From Hypomyces perniciosus (lineage: Eukaryota; Ascomycota; Sordariomycetes; Hypocreales; Hypocreaceae): 64,000 nucleotides of DNA. Positions 46,900-58,559 of the stretch are shown here, piece after piece. The stretch lies in contig SPDT01000002.1 in the NCBI GenBank assembly GCA_008477525.1, positions 2,170,001 through 2,234,000 on the forward strand. Reading direction: 5' to 3'. Each line of letters opens with the position of its first letter. Within the stretch, counting starts at the first letter, position 1. The translations under genes were made by a program, and so were the position numbers. The notes under the pieces are model-generated. The model saw nothing but the letters and a program-made list of their open reading frames with translations. It was not told the DNA's origin and searched no databases.

Positions 46900-48440
46900 T
46901 TACCCTAAAAGTAACCTAACTGAGCTAGGTTACCCTTTACTTTTAAGCCTTCTAGCAATCTTACTTGCAATAGAGCTATATACATTTAGCCTTTTTTAAA
47001 CGCCTGTAACAGGTTAATAACTACCCTGTTTAATATTATTCCTTAAGATTTGTGGATACTGAGTGCCTAAGCCGCCGCGAGTGGAATTTAGGTTTAGGCT
47101 ATTACTGAGTATAGTCTTTTATCTTTTAGCAGTAGCGTCTGGCAATCCAGGTAAATTGTATACTTAATGCTGTTGTGAAATTGCATAATAGGCTAACTAT
47201 AACTTTCTGTGCAACTACTGGCGAATTCCTGAATTTATGCTTTCTTAAGCGATATATATAGATAATCTTAATAGATTAGGAGATTATCTAAAGTGACCTT
47301 ATAGGGAACGTCGGATATATAGCGCTTAAAACTAATGATAATGCCCTGAGCACTATTGCATAGGCCTTTGCCTAAGTTAATATTAGTCAATAATACAACC
47401 AGTATTCCCTCTTTAAGCTTAAGCTAACGCTTAAAGCTGTGGTCTTTAAGCACCCGAAGAGAACCATCTAAATTCTTCTGTCTAATACGTTCTAGATATA
47501 GATAGAGATTCTCGTTCCAAGAGAATAAATCGAGATACTGGTATTTTTGCGGCAAAGTCTAAAGACAATAAAATTCTATGTTATTAGCCCTTTGCACCTC
47601 CTCGCGCATGCAATAAAGCTTTACTGCGTAACGGATATTTGGCGTATTATAACCGGTTAGCAGGTTTATGTCGGAACTGCTAAACGGCAAGCCTAATCGA
47701 TACTTCTCTAATAAATTAATAAACTTAGGGTTTCTCTGCGTGTGAATTGTCCCGAGGTATATATAATGAAACTTGCACTTCTCCTATACCTTACTGCGAA
47801 AAGTCTCCTTTTTATTATTGTAATACAAATTGCTGCACTCTTTATTAGGATATTTATAGGTCTTTTCTGTTTTATCTAATATAAGATCGCTGCTGCAGTC
47901 GATACAGTAACGGAAAGGCTTTACCGGGGGTAACTGATAGAAATCTCCTGTTATAATTACCTGGGTCCCGCTAAAAGGAAGAGAAGACCTGTAATTATTA
48001 CGATTATATGCTGCTTTTATAACCTCATTTAAGCGCTTAAAATGTAGATTCTCGACTATGCTTATCTCGTTAATGATAATTGTATTGACCTTCTTGAACC
48101 GCTTCCGCAATAATTTAGTTAACTTTTTCAATTCCTTTAGACACTTTTTGTAAAAGTTTAGGGTCTATCCTATAAAAGACTAAGTCGTTTTACCGCCATT
48201 GGCTATTGCTACTCGGCCTATTGGGGCTAGAATATAGATCTTTTTCCCTTAATCTAAAAGACGCCTCCGGATAGCACACAATATAGTAGATTTCCCGCAA
48301 CCTGCTGAACCAGTATAGAAGATATTGTAGCCCGCAGCCGCAAGTTCGACCATACATTCTTGCTTAGCTAAAAGTCTTGGTTCCTTATAGTGACTAGACT
48401 GCAGATCCTTGTAAATCGCCTGTATTTTATATTGTTTCTT
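46900..48440 (-). pseudogene. PIF1-like DNA helicase, RIP-degraded
   Basis: Superfamily 1B helicase. From the right: Walker A in TGSAGCGKSTILCAI (48285-48311), LAPIGRVAIANGGKTT (motif Ia region), Walker B as IIINEISIV (about 48060-48080; the family has DE, here Asp became Asn), then SGTQVIITGDFYQLPPVKPF (the GDFxQLPPV motif III). Near 47000 is the C-terminal ALSIHKS-stop-G motif, where the family has SIHKSQG, and a last MYIALLQVRLLEGLKV segment equivalent to the ALSRAxSLEGLxV motif. Several in-frame stops fit CAG/CAA/TGG mutation. The longest surviving piece is 47784-48131. Whether it was a stand-alone helicase or part of a Helitron-type element is unclear; no Rep domain was seen. Confidence 0.8.
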
Positions 48441-49264
48441 GTAAACGTTATTAAGTCGTATAATCCTCGAAGGTCTATAGATCCTTATTCCTAAAGGTAG
48501 TTTTTCCCTCTCTGTTACAATCTTTGGGTAGGCTTAGCGGCTATAGACGCTATATTTTCGAGAAGAGATCACCGCTGATGCTATATGCTTGCACATGATT
48601 ATTCCTGTAAGGCGTATTTGTATCCGAGGGAGATCTGGCGGGCTTAGGATAGATAATAACTACCGCTATAATGTTGCACGGTGTATATTTCGACACTATG
48701 TTCTGCTTCTTCTAGGCTCCGTTAAAGCTAGCCTAAATATTTTATTATATTAGCGATGATATTTACTAGGGATGTTTTATTATAGATTAGCGAGTTGCTA
48801 TGCGCTGCGCAATTAATAAAGTATTATTCTCGCGGATAAAATTTAGAATAGAAGTAAATCTTAAATGAAGTTTTATAACAGCCCTACCAAGAAAGTTATG
48901 GAACTGGCCGGCTATGCATCACGCACGTGAACGGATAATAGTTGGCACGGTGAACGAATCAGCTGTAACGGGTGAATGTCCACCATGTTCACGACGTGAA
49001 CAGGGCGAATATGGCGAACATAACAAAGGTCACTGAGGTCCCTGGGTGAACCATATGAATGCATAATAAGCGTTTAATAAGATGAGAATGGTACAGGACC
49101 CCCAGTTCCCATTCTAATAGTATATATTACATTTTGGTGTATGTACGTTGCCCGGTAAAGGGAAAAAGAGTTATCTTTGGTTGCTGTACTTTGTGTTGGG
49201 GCTCTTTAGATATTGCCTTGTCCCTTGCTCACTATAAATTTCAAAATCTCTTTAGGCTCTAGTA
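48441..49264. other. No gene; GTGAAC repeats
   Basis: AT-rich sequence up to about 48880 is probably helicase N-terminal or flanking remnant. Then 48927-49051 carries GTGAAC at 48927, 48950, 48996 and 49046, plus the inverted form at 48987. The last two of the core make a perfect inverted repeat, GTTCACGACGTGAAC (48987-49001). Confidence 0.35.
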
Positions 49265-49731
49265 TATGAAGGTTGAGTCGCAAAGAGAAGAGTCACTTCG
49301 CAACTAGCAGCACCCCCGCCACACAGTATTAACTACTGGCCTTTATACAGTATTTTATTTTGCAATAAAAGGCTATATTTCTATCAGATTTATTTAACTA
49401 TTTAATAAAAAATTTCATTTATGGCGAATTATATATATCTTAAATATAAAGTAAACTACAGTTAAGCAGCTATAGCAGTTGTAGTGATAATGACTAGAAA
49501 ATAGGTATCTATAGACCTAATAATGAGTCTGGTTGCTTTTTGGTGAGTATGGCCTTGAAGGATCGCTAAAAGGGATAGCTGTAGCGATATGTGTAGGGGA
49601 ATATACCTTACTATTATAGTATATTACAGCAGGCTTGGTTGACTTTTATAGGTAGGGTTTTAATAGGTACTGTGTGGCAGGGGTGCCGCCGGTTATGAAG
49701 TGACTCTTCTCTTTGCGACTCTACCTTCGTA
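49265..49731. mobile_element. MITE-like element with about 50-bp terminal inverted repeats
   Basis: The left end TGAAGGTTGAGTCGC... and the right end are inverted copies over about 50 bp. A 25-bp core is identical: 49275-49299 is the reverse complement of 49697-49721. The flanks are TA on both sides (49265-49266 and 49730-49731), consistent with a TA target duplication as in Tc1/mariner-type transposons. The 360-bp interior is AT-rich and non-coding, so it would have been mobilised in trans. Confidence 0.8.
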
Positions 49732-50489
49732 ATAGCCTTAAGTTGCGGTGTGGCTTTACCTGGGCATATGGGTTATAGACACCCTTGTAAAACAAAGGTT
49801 ACATGAAAGAATACGTGCCTTTTCTCACTCCCATTGACAAGTAGCTAATTTTAAGACTATTATTGCCTGGGGATTTCGTATTTTGCGTCAGATTTAGCAC
49901 TGTCTACAATTCACGTGGGCCCGTTGCCGAGCTGCCAGAGCATTCGAAAATGTCCGTCAAGGAACTAGGCCCACCTTCGAATATAATATCTACTTCTCTA
50001 ATACTGTCCAACGGCGGGACCAGGCAGCAACAGCCTCAAGAGCTGCATCAAACAGAGAGCGGACTTCTCCTCGTTATTGTCCACAGTGCTGCCTATTTTG
50101 TAATACGTACTCAGGAGCGATTGTGAATACATAGAATAGCGGTCACTGAATGAGGCCATTCTCAAGGTCCACGAGGCAATGCAAGGAGGTTTTTGCACTT
50201 GAAAGCCAACGCTGTCCCCTCAGCAGTGGCAATGCAGACATTCATGCGCATGCACAAGGCTGCTGCGTCTGACTTACAGCGATGTAATTAATCGGAGCGA
50301 TTCATTAGCGATTCGGTGAATCTGAATCCGAGATTAGGATTGATTATCTGAATTAAGTCCGCGATCTATGGGGTGGCACATCTACCCCTCAAATCATTCT
50401 AAATGGCATTGGAGCGTGGCATTGTTGATAAAGGTTCCTGGGCCACTTTCATCATCACATTAATTTATCCTACTTTCACTATTATTTAC
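49732..50489. other. No confident gene
   Basis: Overlapping opposite ORFs at 49863-50126 (plus) and 49998-50198 (minus). The minus frame (IASWTLRMASFSDRYSMYSQ...) reads like protein, but no family is recognised and no splice extension is clear. Confidence 0.25.
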
Positions 50490-53400
50490 TTTATAATATA
50501 ACAGCGTTAGATCAAAAAACGTGCTAAAACGCTATATTATTTAAAAGATAAATAAAATTTTACCCTGGCTCTTAATATTTAATTTATTTAATAATTAAAA
50601 AAAGATTAAACCCTTTATCTTTATATATATTAGAAAATTATTAAATCTACTATACTAATAAGTTTCGCCTTTAAAATTAAAAAGTAACTGTATTTATTAA
50701 ATAAAAGTCTACAGCTATATTATTATTAATATCTATTATAAAGCTTCCTTTAATACTATAATAAAAACCTTTAAAAAGTAAGGTTAGCCCCCTTTAAATT
50801 TAAGTATTACAGGAGACTTTAATATATTATATTAAATATAGCAGTTAGGCTAAATCCTGGATACGACAGGCAATAGATTAATTAAATAGGCAGATAAATA
50901 TAACCTAGTCCCTGCCTTTATAGATACCTTTATAAAAGATTCTAGAAAATATATTAACTTTATTTTCTTTAACTGCCTTATATTAATAAATATTATAAAA
51001 AACCTAAATATAGGCTTAAATTACTATATAGTTACTATTATACTTTTAAGCCTTACTAGGCTAATAGCTAGCGTAAAAAAGAAATATATCCCTTTTAAAA
51101 GCCTATAAAAGTTTAGCCAGTTAATATATATATATACCTGGCTCCTTTTAAAGGTAAATACAGCCAATTTAATTAAAGAAGACCTAAACGCGGCCATATA
51201 AGCACTCTAAAGACTCTTCATAGACTATATACAGTTAGCGGGCAAAAAGAGATATTAAAACAGATATAGCGCCCTTTAATAAAATAAAGACTGCTAGATA
51301 ACCTATTTAGCCTTTATTATAGCGCCTTTTAAGATTAATAAATAAATTAAAGTAAAGAAGATACTATATAATATAATTAAATATAAAAAATATAATTACT
51401 AGGATAAAGTTATAGCTAAAGCCTGCTTAAGTAAAGGCATTTAGCAGGTAGCTAAATGGCGTAAAGCTATAGACTAGTTTTAACCCCCCCCTTTAGTAAA
51501 TAGCAATAAAAGTATTTTAGACTTTAAAGAGTAAGCAGCCTTTTTTAAAAAACGCCTATTACAGTAAAAAGGAATAGAAAAAGATATTAAAAACTTATAG
51601 GAACTTTAAGTATTAGAAAACCTTTAAATACTATAAAATAAGACAGTTATTAAAAAGGAGGTAAAAAAGGCTACTATTAAAGTAAGGAATACTGCGCCTA
51701 GCGCAGATAATATATTAATTACCTTTTTATACTATATTTAGCCTACTATTAAAGAGTTTATTATAAACCTTTTTAAAAGCTGCTTTAAATTAAAATATTA
51801 CCCTTTTCCTTTTAAAAATATTAAATTTATTATTATACTTAAACTTAGTAAACTTAATTATATAACCTATAAAGCTTTTAAGCCTATTTTACTGCTTTCC
51901 TATATAAAAAAAGGCTTTAAAAGGTTATTTACGAAAAAGTATCCCTTTTAGCATTTAAATATAAAATCCTTTTAAAGTAGTATTTTAAAGCCCTCTTTAA
52001 AAGAGCAGTTATAGATTTAGTTATTTACTTAATTTATAATATTAAAGTTACTTTAAATAAAGGGGAAGTTATAACTTTATTTACTTTTAATATTTTTAAG
52101 GCCTTTAATATTATTATAAAGAATAAACTAATTTTATAATTTAAATAATAAAGCTAGCCTGTCTAGTTTATAAAATAGGCAGAATCCTTTATAAGTAATA
52201 AAACTGCTTTTATTTCTAAAAGAGATAGGATTAATTTACTAGACTTTGCCTTTAAGTGCAGTACTTTATAAAAGTCCCTTATCTCCCTTATTATATTAAT
52301 GCTATACTTTAACCTAATCCTTTAACTTAAAGATTAATAATCTTGCTTTAATTACACTAATAATATCGCTATATTTATTATAGGCAAATCTATTTAACAA
52401 ATAACTACCTTTATATAATAAACGTTTAATAAAATATTAAAGTAAGGAATAGAAAATATTATATCGTTTAATTATATTAAAGCTAAATTACTATACTTTT
52501 ATTATATAAAAGGCTAAATATATAAAAAAGGTATTATAATAAAGGGAAAACTAGTCTAGCTTAAAGAAAATATTTAATAACTAAAGGTTTACTTTAATTT
52601 AAAGTTTTCTTTTAAGAAATATATAAAAACATTTATAGGCAAAGTATATAAAGTCTTTAATTTCTTTAAATTATTTAATAAAACTTAAAAAGGCTTACCT
52701 TTTAAGGCTATAGTATAAGCTGCAAAGGCCTATATCCTCCCTATTACTTTATATAAAATAAAAGTAAAATAGCTAAAGTATAAATAATAATAGTAAATAG
52801 ACTTTATTAAATAAGTAAACTTAAAAGTATTTAGCTTTATAAGAAAAATTAATAAAGCCTTTAAAGCTATAGTAAAAGCAGTTTTCCTAGTTTAAAAAAC
52901 TATAAGTGTTCCTGTACTATATAAAAAGTTAAAGGTCCCCTTAGCCAGTATTGCCTTAGCCTAGGCTTAATTTAAATGCGCGGCGAGGTTTGCGGGACTA
53001 GATTAAGACTACCTGATTAGTTAGTATATTAATAAAAAACCCCCTCTTTAACTGCTATAAACTAAACTTTAATATACTGCCGCCTTAATTAATAACACTA
53101 GTAAACCTATACTTTATATTAAAAAATCTTTATATATTCTCTTTAATTTTAACCTAAAAGGTATAGGCAAATTAACTGCAGTAAAGAAATACCTAAAAAT
53201 ACTTAAATCCCTCCCTTTTTAGTTAATTTTAGCCTATTTTAATAAATTTTAAATTAAAGGGAATATAGGCTAAGGAGTAGTCGCTTACTATAAAGTAAAA
53301 GTAATTATAGACTTTAAATGCTTTAATAATATAAAGGTTTATAATATAGAGGTATAAAGTGCTTTAAAGGCTATAGAGTTAATAGCTAAATACATAAAGG

Positions 53401-54228
53401 AAAACTATATAATTTAAATAGCTGTCGTCTTTTTAAATAACTTATTAATTATTAATAGCCTATTTAATAAGCCCCCCCTTTTTTATAAAAGGTATATATA
53501 TACTTTTAAAAACTAATATAAAGTATTTTGCCTTATAAAACCTTTATTTTAAAGTTTTAAGATATAAAGATATTATAAATAATAAATAGGTTAACTATTT
53601 AGCTAAATAAAGCGCAGCTTTCCCTATTATACTATAAAACTAGGCTATAATTATAAATATTAAAAGATAAATTAAAGAAAAAGTTATACAGACAAAAGAG
53701 CAGGATTAGCTTAGTAAAACCTTAAAGGGCTATAAATAATAGGGATTTAAGGCCTTAACTTCCCCCCTAAAACTTAAACTCTTATACCATATCCTTAATA
53801 AGCTTTTAATAGAAAAATTAAAATATAAAGATTTCTAGGAATACTATATATACTTTAAATATAATAAAGAGTCTGCCTATAAATGCAGTAAACTAAAGAG
53901 ATAAAGCCACTTCGCGGAATATAGAATAGTCAGGCCTTTCCTTCTAGATATCCCCTTAAAAGAGACCCCCCTCTTTTACCTACTTAGACCTATAGGAAGC
54001 AAAGCCTTCCAGAAACTAATAAAGGAAGCGGACCTTTATAGTCCTCCTTTGGCAGAAATAGATTAACACTACCTAAATTAACCTTTTTTCCTTTATAAAT
54101 TAAAATTCAGCGAACAGCGGCGCAAGCTGCTAGCTCCTGACATCCTATTGCCTATAGGGGATTTATGTAACTAGTTTACTTAGTGGACGTAAATAATAAA
54201 ACAAAACAACAAACAAAACAAAACACCT
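50490..54228 (+). mobile_element. Tad1-like LINE, ORF2 nearly full length, RIP-degraded
   Basis: Plus strand. Near 50490 it begins with an ILQYN-like start of an endonuclease/exonuclease/phosphatase domain; about 50815 reads ITGDFNIYYIKYSS (family GDFNLHHP). Reverse transcriptase follows (about 51650-52700), then RNase H (about 53220-53650) and a C-terminal knuckle and tail that is less AT-rich (53880-54070, with PFLLDIPLKETPLFYLLRPIG). It ends in an A-rich tail AATAATAAAACAAAACAAC... (about 54193-54228). ORF1 is missing, so the copy is 5'-truncated. It inserted directly upstream of the chitinase remnant. A second copy in inverted orientation starts at 61697. Confidence 0.8.
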
Positions 54229-54287
54229 CTGCCGCTAGTTCACTCAACACCATTAACATTTAACTCAACCGCAGCATGACCGCTTGT

Positions 54288-54692
54288 AAGATAAGTCTCG
54301 GCTTTGCCTTTTACGCCAAATAGTTCACCACTAAGAATAGTGTCGTTTTCACTACCCCCACTGACTGTAAGACTGCCGTTCTCGAAGCCCCTAGCAGTGT
54401 CGGCACTAGTCTATCTGGCGCCGTTACATTCAAAGCGGCGAGTTGGGGAGGCGACTTGCTAAACGTTATCTAGAATAGACAGGAGGATAGCCAGCTGGGC
54501 GGCCAGTGGTACTAGGACTCGAATAAGAGGGTGTACTGGACTTAGGATACACCGAAGCTAATTACGCACAAGTTCACGGAGATTATTGCTGCGAAGGGAC
54601 TGGGTGGTGTGATGGCATGGAGCTTGGTGCAAGACAGTCATGACTGGAGTCGCTTCAAAGCTATGAAGGCCGGCGTTGCATCGCTGTCGTGA
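54288..54692 (+). pseudogene. GH18 chitinase, C-terminal fragment with four Trp-to-stop changes
   Basis: One frame of 135 codons, uninterrupted by indels, ends in a TGA. It reads as the end of a glycoside hydrolase family 18 catalytic barrel, which cleaves chitin: ISLGFAFYAK, TPTDCKTAVLEAP, SGAVTFKAASWGGDLLNVI, GGQWY, DSNKRVYWT, DTPKLIT, KFTEIIAAKGLGGVMAWSLV, QDSHDWSRFKAM. The AKGLGGVMAWSL stretch is the conserved last strand of the barrel. Four in-frame TAG codons fall where Trp fits (K-W-F, I-W-N, Y-W-D, T-W-D), so each is a single G-to-A change. The N-terminal two thirds, with the DxxDxDxE catalytic motif, are absent; the LINE ends 60 bp upstream. Confidence 0.82.
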
Positions 54693-57600
54693 TTTGGATG
54701 TTTTAGATAAGAATACCCAATATTTCTGTATATAGTTATAAAGCTATTCACCAAGTAAGGAAGTGTGGTGTAAAAAGTAGTGTGAAATTGCAAATTTGAG
54801 TGTACTTTATATACTGAGTATTGAAAATGCATAACGATCATATATCTCGACCAACAAATGGTGAGCCATCGGGTGTGGGTGCTGTTTGAAGTTGGGTCGC
54901 TAGAAGTTTTCGTGCAAGGCTTAGACCTGTTCAACGTGCGGGAAACCTGGGTACCACAAATAGCGCAAGGCGGCGGAACCGAACTGCCTACTCCGTGGGG
55001 TCCACACAGATCGTTCAGCTAGGAAGACTTAAGACAAACGATTAGGAATTATGCTTCCGCAATTCTGTTGTGCAAAGGTAATCGCGGCTTCCACGACTTT
55101 CCAGCAAGGATCGTACTTCTTATCCTGCCTCTTCATTCATAGTCGCCTGGATCTCCTGCCGGAGCATGGCAATCTCGCTTTTCTGTTTGGTATCTCCTAA
55201 AAGCGTAGCCAGGGCCTCGCCATCTACTAATAACTGTTCTATGCCTTTATGCTGACTCAACGTCGGTAGACAGCGCTATGCCGAATGCTGGCAACAGAGC
55301 AAAAGTGCTCGGCAAGTGGCTTTTTTAGCGCTCCTTATATCCGAGAAATCTTTCTATCCTTTTAAAGGTTTACTGGTCCAGAGATTCAGCTCTGCTGATT
55401 GAATACAATCCCGTCTACAGACCACGGCAGTAAATAGTATTAGGCATCGTTTGCTTGTCAAAGCTGTAGCAGCTAGCTCTAAAATATACTGCAGGCGCAC
55501 TAAAAGGCTCATACTGAGTCTTTAAAGGGAGGTAGAAAAGACATTATTTGGCGAATTGGCAGCACACTGATAGGTTCCTGTCAAATTTACCGCTACGGCA
55601 AAATTGTAGGCCTACTGTGTTATACAGTAGTAGTTCAAATGATGTTATATAGCTTACACGACAGTTCTACTAAAGTGGGCCGCGTTTTGATTAAGCTTAA
55701 TATAAGTTAATCGCGTTTCGACATAAAGCTAATATCAGAGACCTTTATGCAGTAGAACCGGCCGTTGTAAGCTTTTTACTATTGACCTGCCCAGTAGTAA
55801 CAAATCGGAATACTTACTCTATCTTACCCAAACTTAGTCTTTATCCTTACAAGGTACTAGTGATAGTAACACATCCATTTACTGTTCTATATTGCCTGGC
55901 CTCACTTACAGCGCTTTTGAATTGTGTTAGCGCCTAAATTTATATATCATGTTAACCGACTGTACCGAGGATATCAGTTTTCATAATTTCATATCTCAAA
56001 AATTCAGCATTGTGCCTACAGAAAGCTGTAACGTCTAGCAATCAGGGGCTCGTGTTAGATAACAAGGACCTTTATTGTTGGATAAAGTATAGGTTGAGAG
56101 GTAGAGACTCTGTTAATTGGGATTATAGGAAGAAAGAATATAATTACAGGAAGGAGAGGAATACATCGCGTTCCTCTCCCATTAAAAGTTGGCGAGCTAA
56201 GGAACTATTAGAAAGGGAAGGAAAGATATGCACAGGGAGATCAATAGAAGGTGGATTACAGGTAGCATCAACCCCTACTTCATACTGTAACTGCTGACTA
56301 TAATACACGTTACGTGACACTACGTTGCTGTAGTTTACAGAAGTATAGCCTGTATAGTCTCCTTGTCTGCGAAGTAGTAGCTTGTTTATATTTTTGGACA
56401 GCCTTTAAAATAGCATTTCATATCCCTTTTCTGTCCCAATGATTAACGTGTAGGCTTCCTTCGCAGCTTTGAGCAATAATTGATGTTGTCAAGTTCAGGA
56501 ATGCAATAATAAACCCAGGAAATCCAACTCCTCAATCTACAAGCCAGCCAGTATTTATTTTCGTCGGCTATTTTTTTCTATTTAAGCAGCAGCTTTCCCT
56601 ACCTACTTTAAACCGAATTCTATCGTTTTCTAGCCGTTCCATGTACCCTCATACTATTGATCTATTATTAATGGGTATTCTAGTAGCGTATAACTGCAGC
56701 GTTTATTTTCTTGCAGTGAAATAGCCTTATTAAGGCGATCAATAGTACACTTCTAGGCAAATTTATAGCTTTTAGCATAGAGAAGGGTATCGGAGGGGTT
56801 GACAGCAGATTCATCGACCTCGTTAAAAGATAGGTCCTAACAGGCGTCATCATGGATGACGTAGGGTCTCTTATTTAACTGCCTCAAAGAAAAGAGAGCT
56901 GGGCAGATAATACGCTAATACACATGGTATGTATCTACTACCTGGCAGCGGAAATTTTACATAGTGTCAGAGAAAATGTCAATTAGGAGTACATAGCCTA
57001 TATTAACAAGACTAGAGTTGTTCCATTAAGATAAATAGATCTGTTGATTTGTAAGTTTCTAGTTGCGAGGGGCTTCTTTTTCTGAGTCAGTAGAGGTAAG
57101 GATGCGAGATATAGAGTCTTTCTGTGGCGAAGGTGTAGAAGGAGGTATAGCAATATATACCGCTCTATGCAGTAGGGGCGTAATATGCCGACTATCGGGG
57201 TGTAAATATTAAGGAAATAACTTATAAAAGGAAAAAGGCTGAAGTAAGAAAATCTTTTTTACTAGAGGAAGATAATAGGATTATATTAGTTAATTCAGAC
57301 TCCTGTATATCTAGTATAATATTAATGTATTCAACTCCCTTTATAAAATTCTTTTAGGCTAGCAGCTGTAATGGCTTATTGGCGGTGGGGTATTTATGTG
57401 GGCTAACAGCCTAGGGCCGTTTGTGGCTATCAATATACCCTAGATTACGATTTAAATAAGCCTTGTTTCCTTTTACTTTGTATATAGTATTCTGTATAGG
57501 CGGGGGAACGGCATAATCTAGCACTAGCCTGTTTGGTTATAAGGAATGGTTCAAAGGGTTAGGTATTGTTATTAATAACGATTATCTAATAAATGAATAA

Positions 57601-57900
57601 GGTGGGTCATTAATAATAAAAATAGAGTGTTATTAAATATTTGCTATTAACATAGTTTAACGTAATGCGACTTGTACTATAGTTTATATATTATATATAC
57701 TTTATTAATATCTTCATTCTCTATTTCTCTAACTGGTTATAAGATATCGGAGATCTTAATTGTTATATAAGCTAGGGACTAGACTTAATTCTACGGAGCC
57801 ACAAAATATTGTCGGCCTCCTGCAGTGCTGGTTTAGAGGGGCATTGAAATGCCTTATTTATTCCTCGCCTATATCAAGCCAACAAACAACAAATATATCT
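54693..57900. other. No confident gene
   Basis: Mixed-composition DNA. Near 55240-55110 the minus strand reads a coiled-coil-like LVDGEALATLLGDTKQKSEI...MLRQEIQATMNEE, which may be the end of a decayed gene. The ORF at 56010-56297 is Arg/Lys-rich without a known domain. From 56.6 kb the sequence becomes AT-rich and nothing can be named. Confidence 0.35.
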
Positions 57901-58559
57901 CGCCTTTTCTTTTTCTTTTTTCCCCTCTAAAAGTGCTTCGATTTGTGCTATTACAGTAATTTATCTTCCTACAGCCAGGAATTTTAAGTCTTTTCTATAC
58001 TGGATCTCGGTTTATAATGAAAGTTAGCCCTGCATTAGCAATCGTTTCCTGTCAATATTTCCTTGTTAGGATAGCCTATATATTAGATAAGATAATAGAT
58101 AGGATAATAATTGAGTACTTTTTCCACTATTTATTTCTGCTATCGAAACTCCCTGACAGAGATAACTAGTCCGACAATAAAGAGTTATGCCTGATCGATT
58201 TTATGCTAGGCTCTTTGAGCCTGTTCTTTGGCCAAGTAGACTTCTAGTGTTATGCCGCTATTAAATCTGCTGCATTAATAATAAAGAACATATAAACGGC
58301 AAGAGAAAGCAATAGGTGCTTGCAAGAGAACGGCGTATAAGAGGTCTTGCAATAGATTTCTTCTAGTATATAACCTTTATGCAAATATTATTAATCTAGT
58401 TACTAGTATTAACCTTATTATATATATCTATAGATACCTGTACTGTTAGTCTATTTTATATAATAGCTTAAAATACAGGAGTATTTATCTATAAAGCAAG
58501 CACTTCAGTAATTTCTAAAATATTTAAATTATCTTTAACAAATCGGTCTATTTATGCTA

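Noticed and set aside
48927..49051. CRISPR-like array
   Set aside because: Six-base repeats with irregular spacing in a eukaryotic genome.
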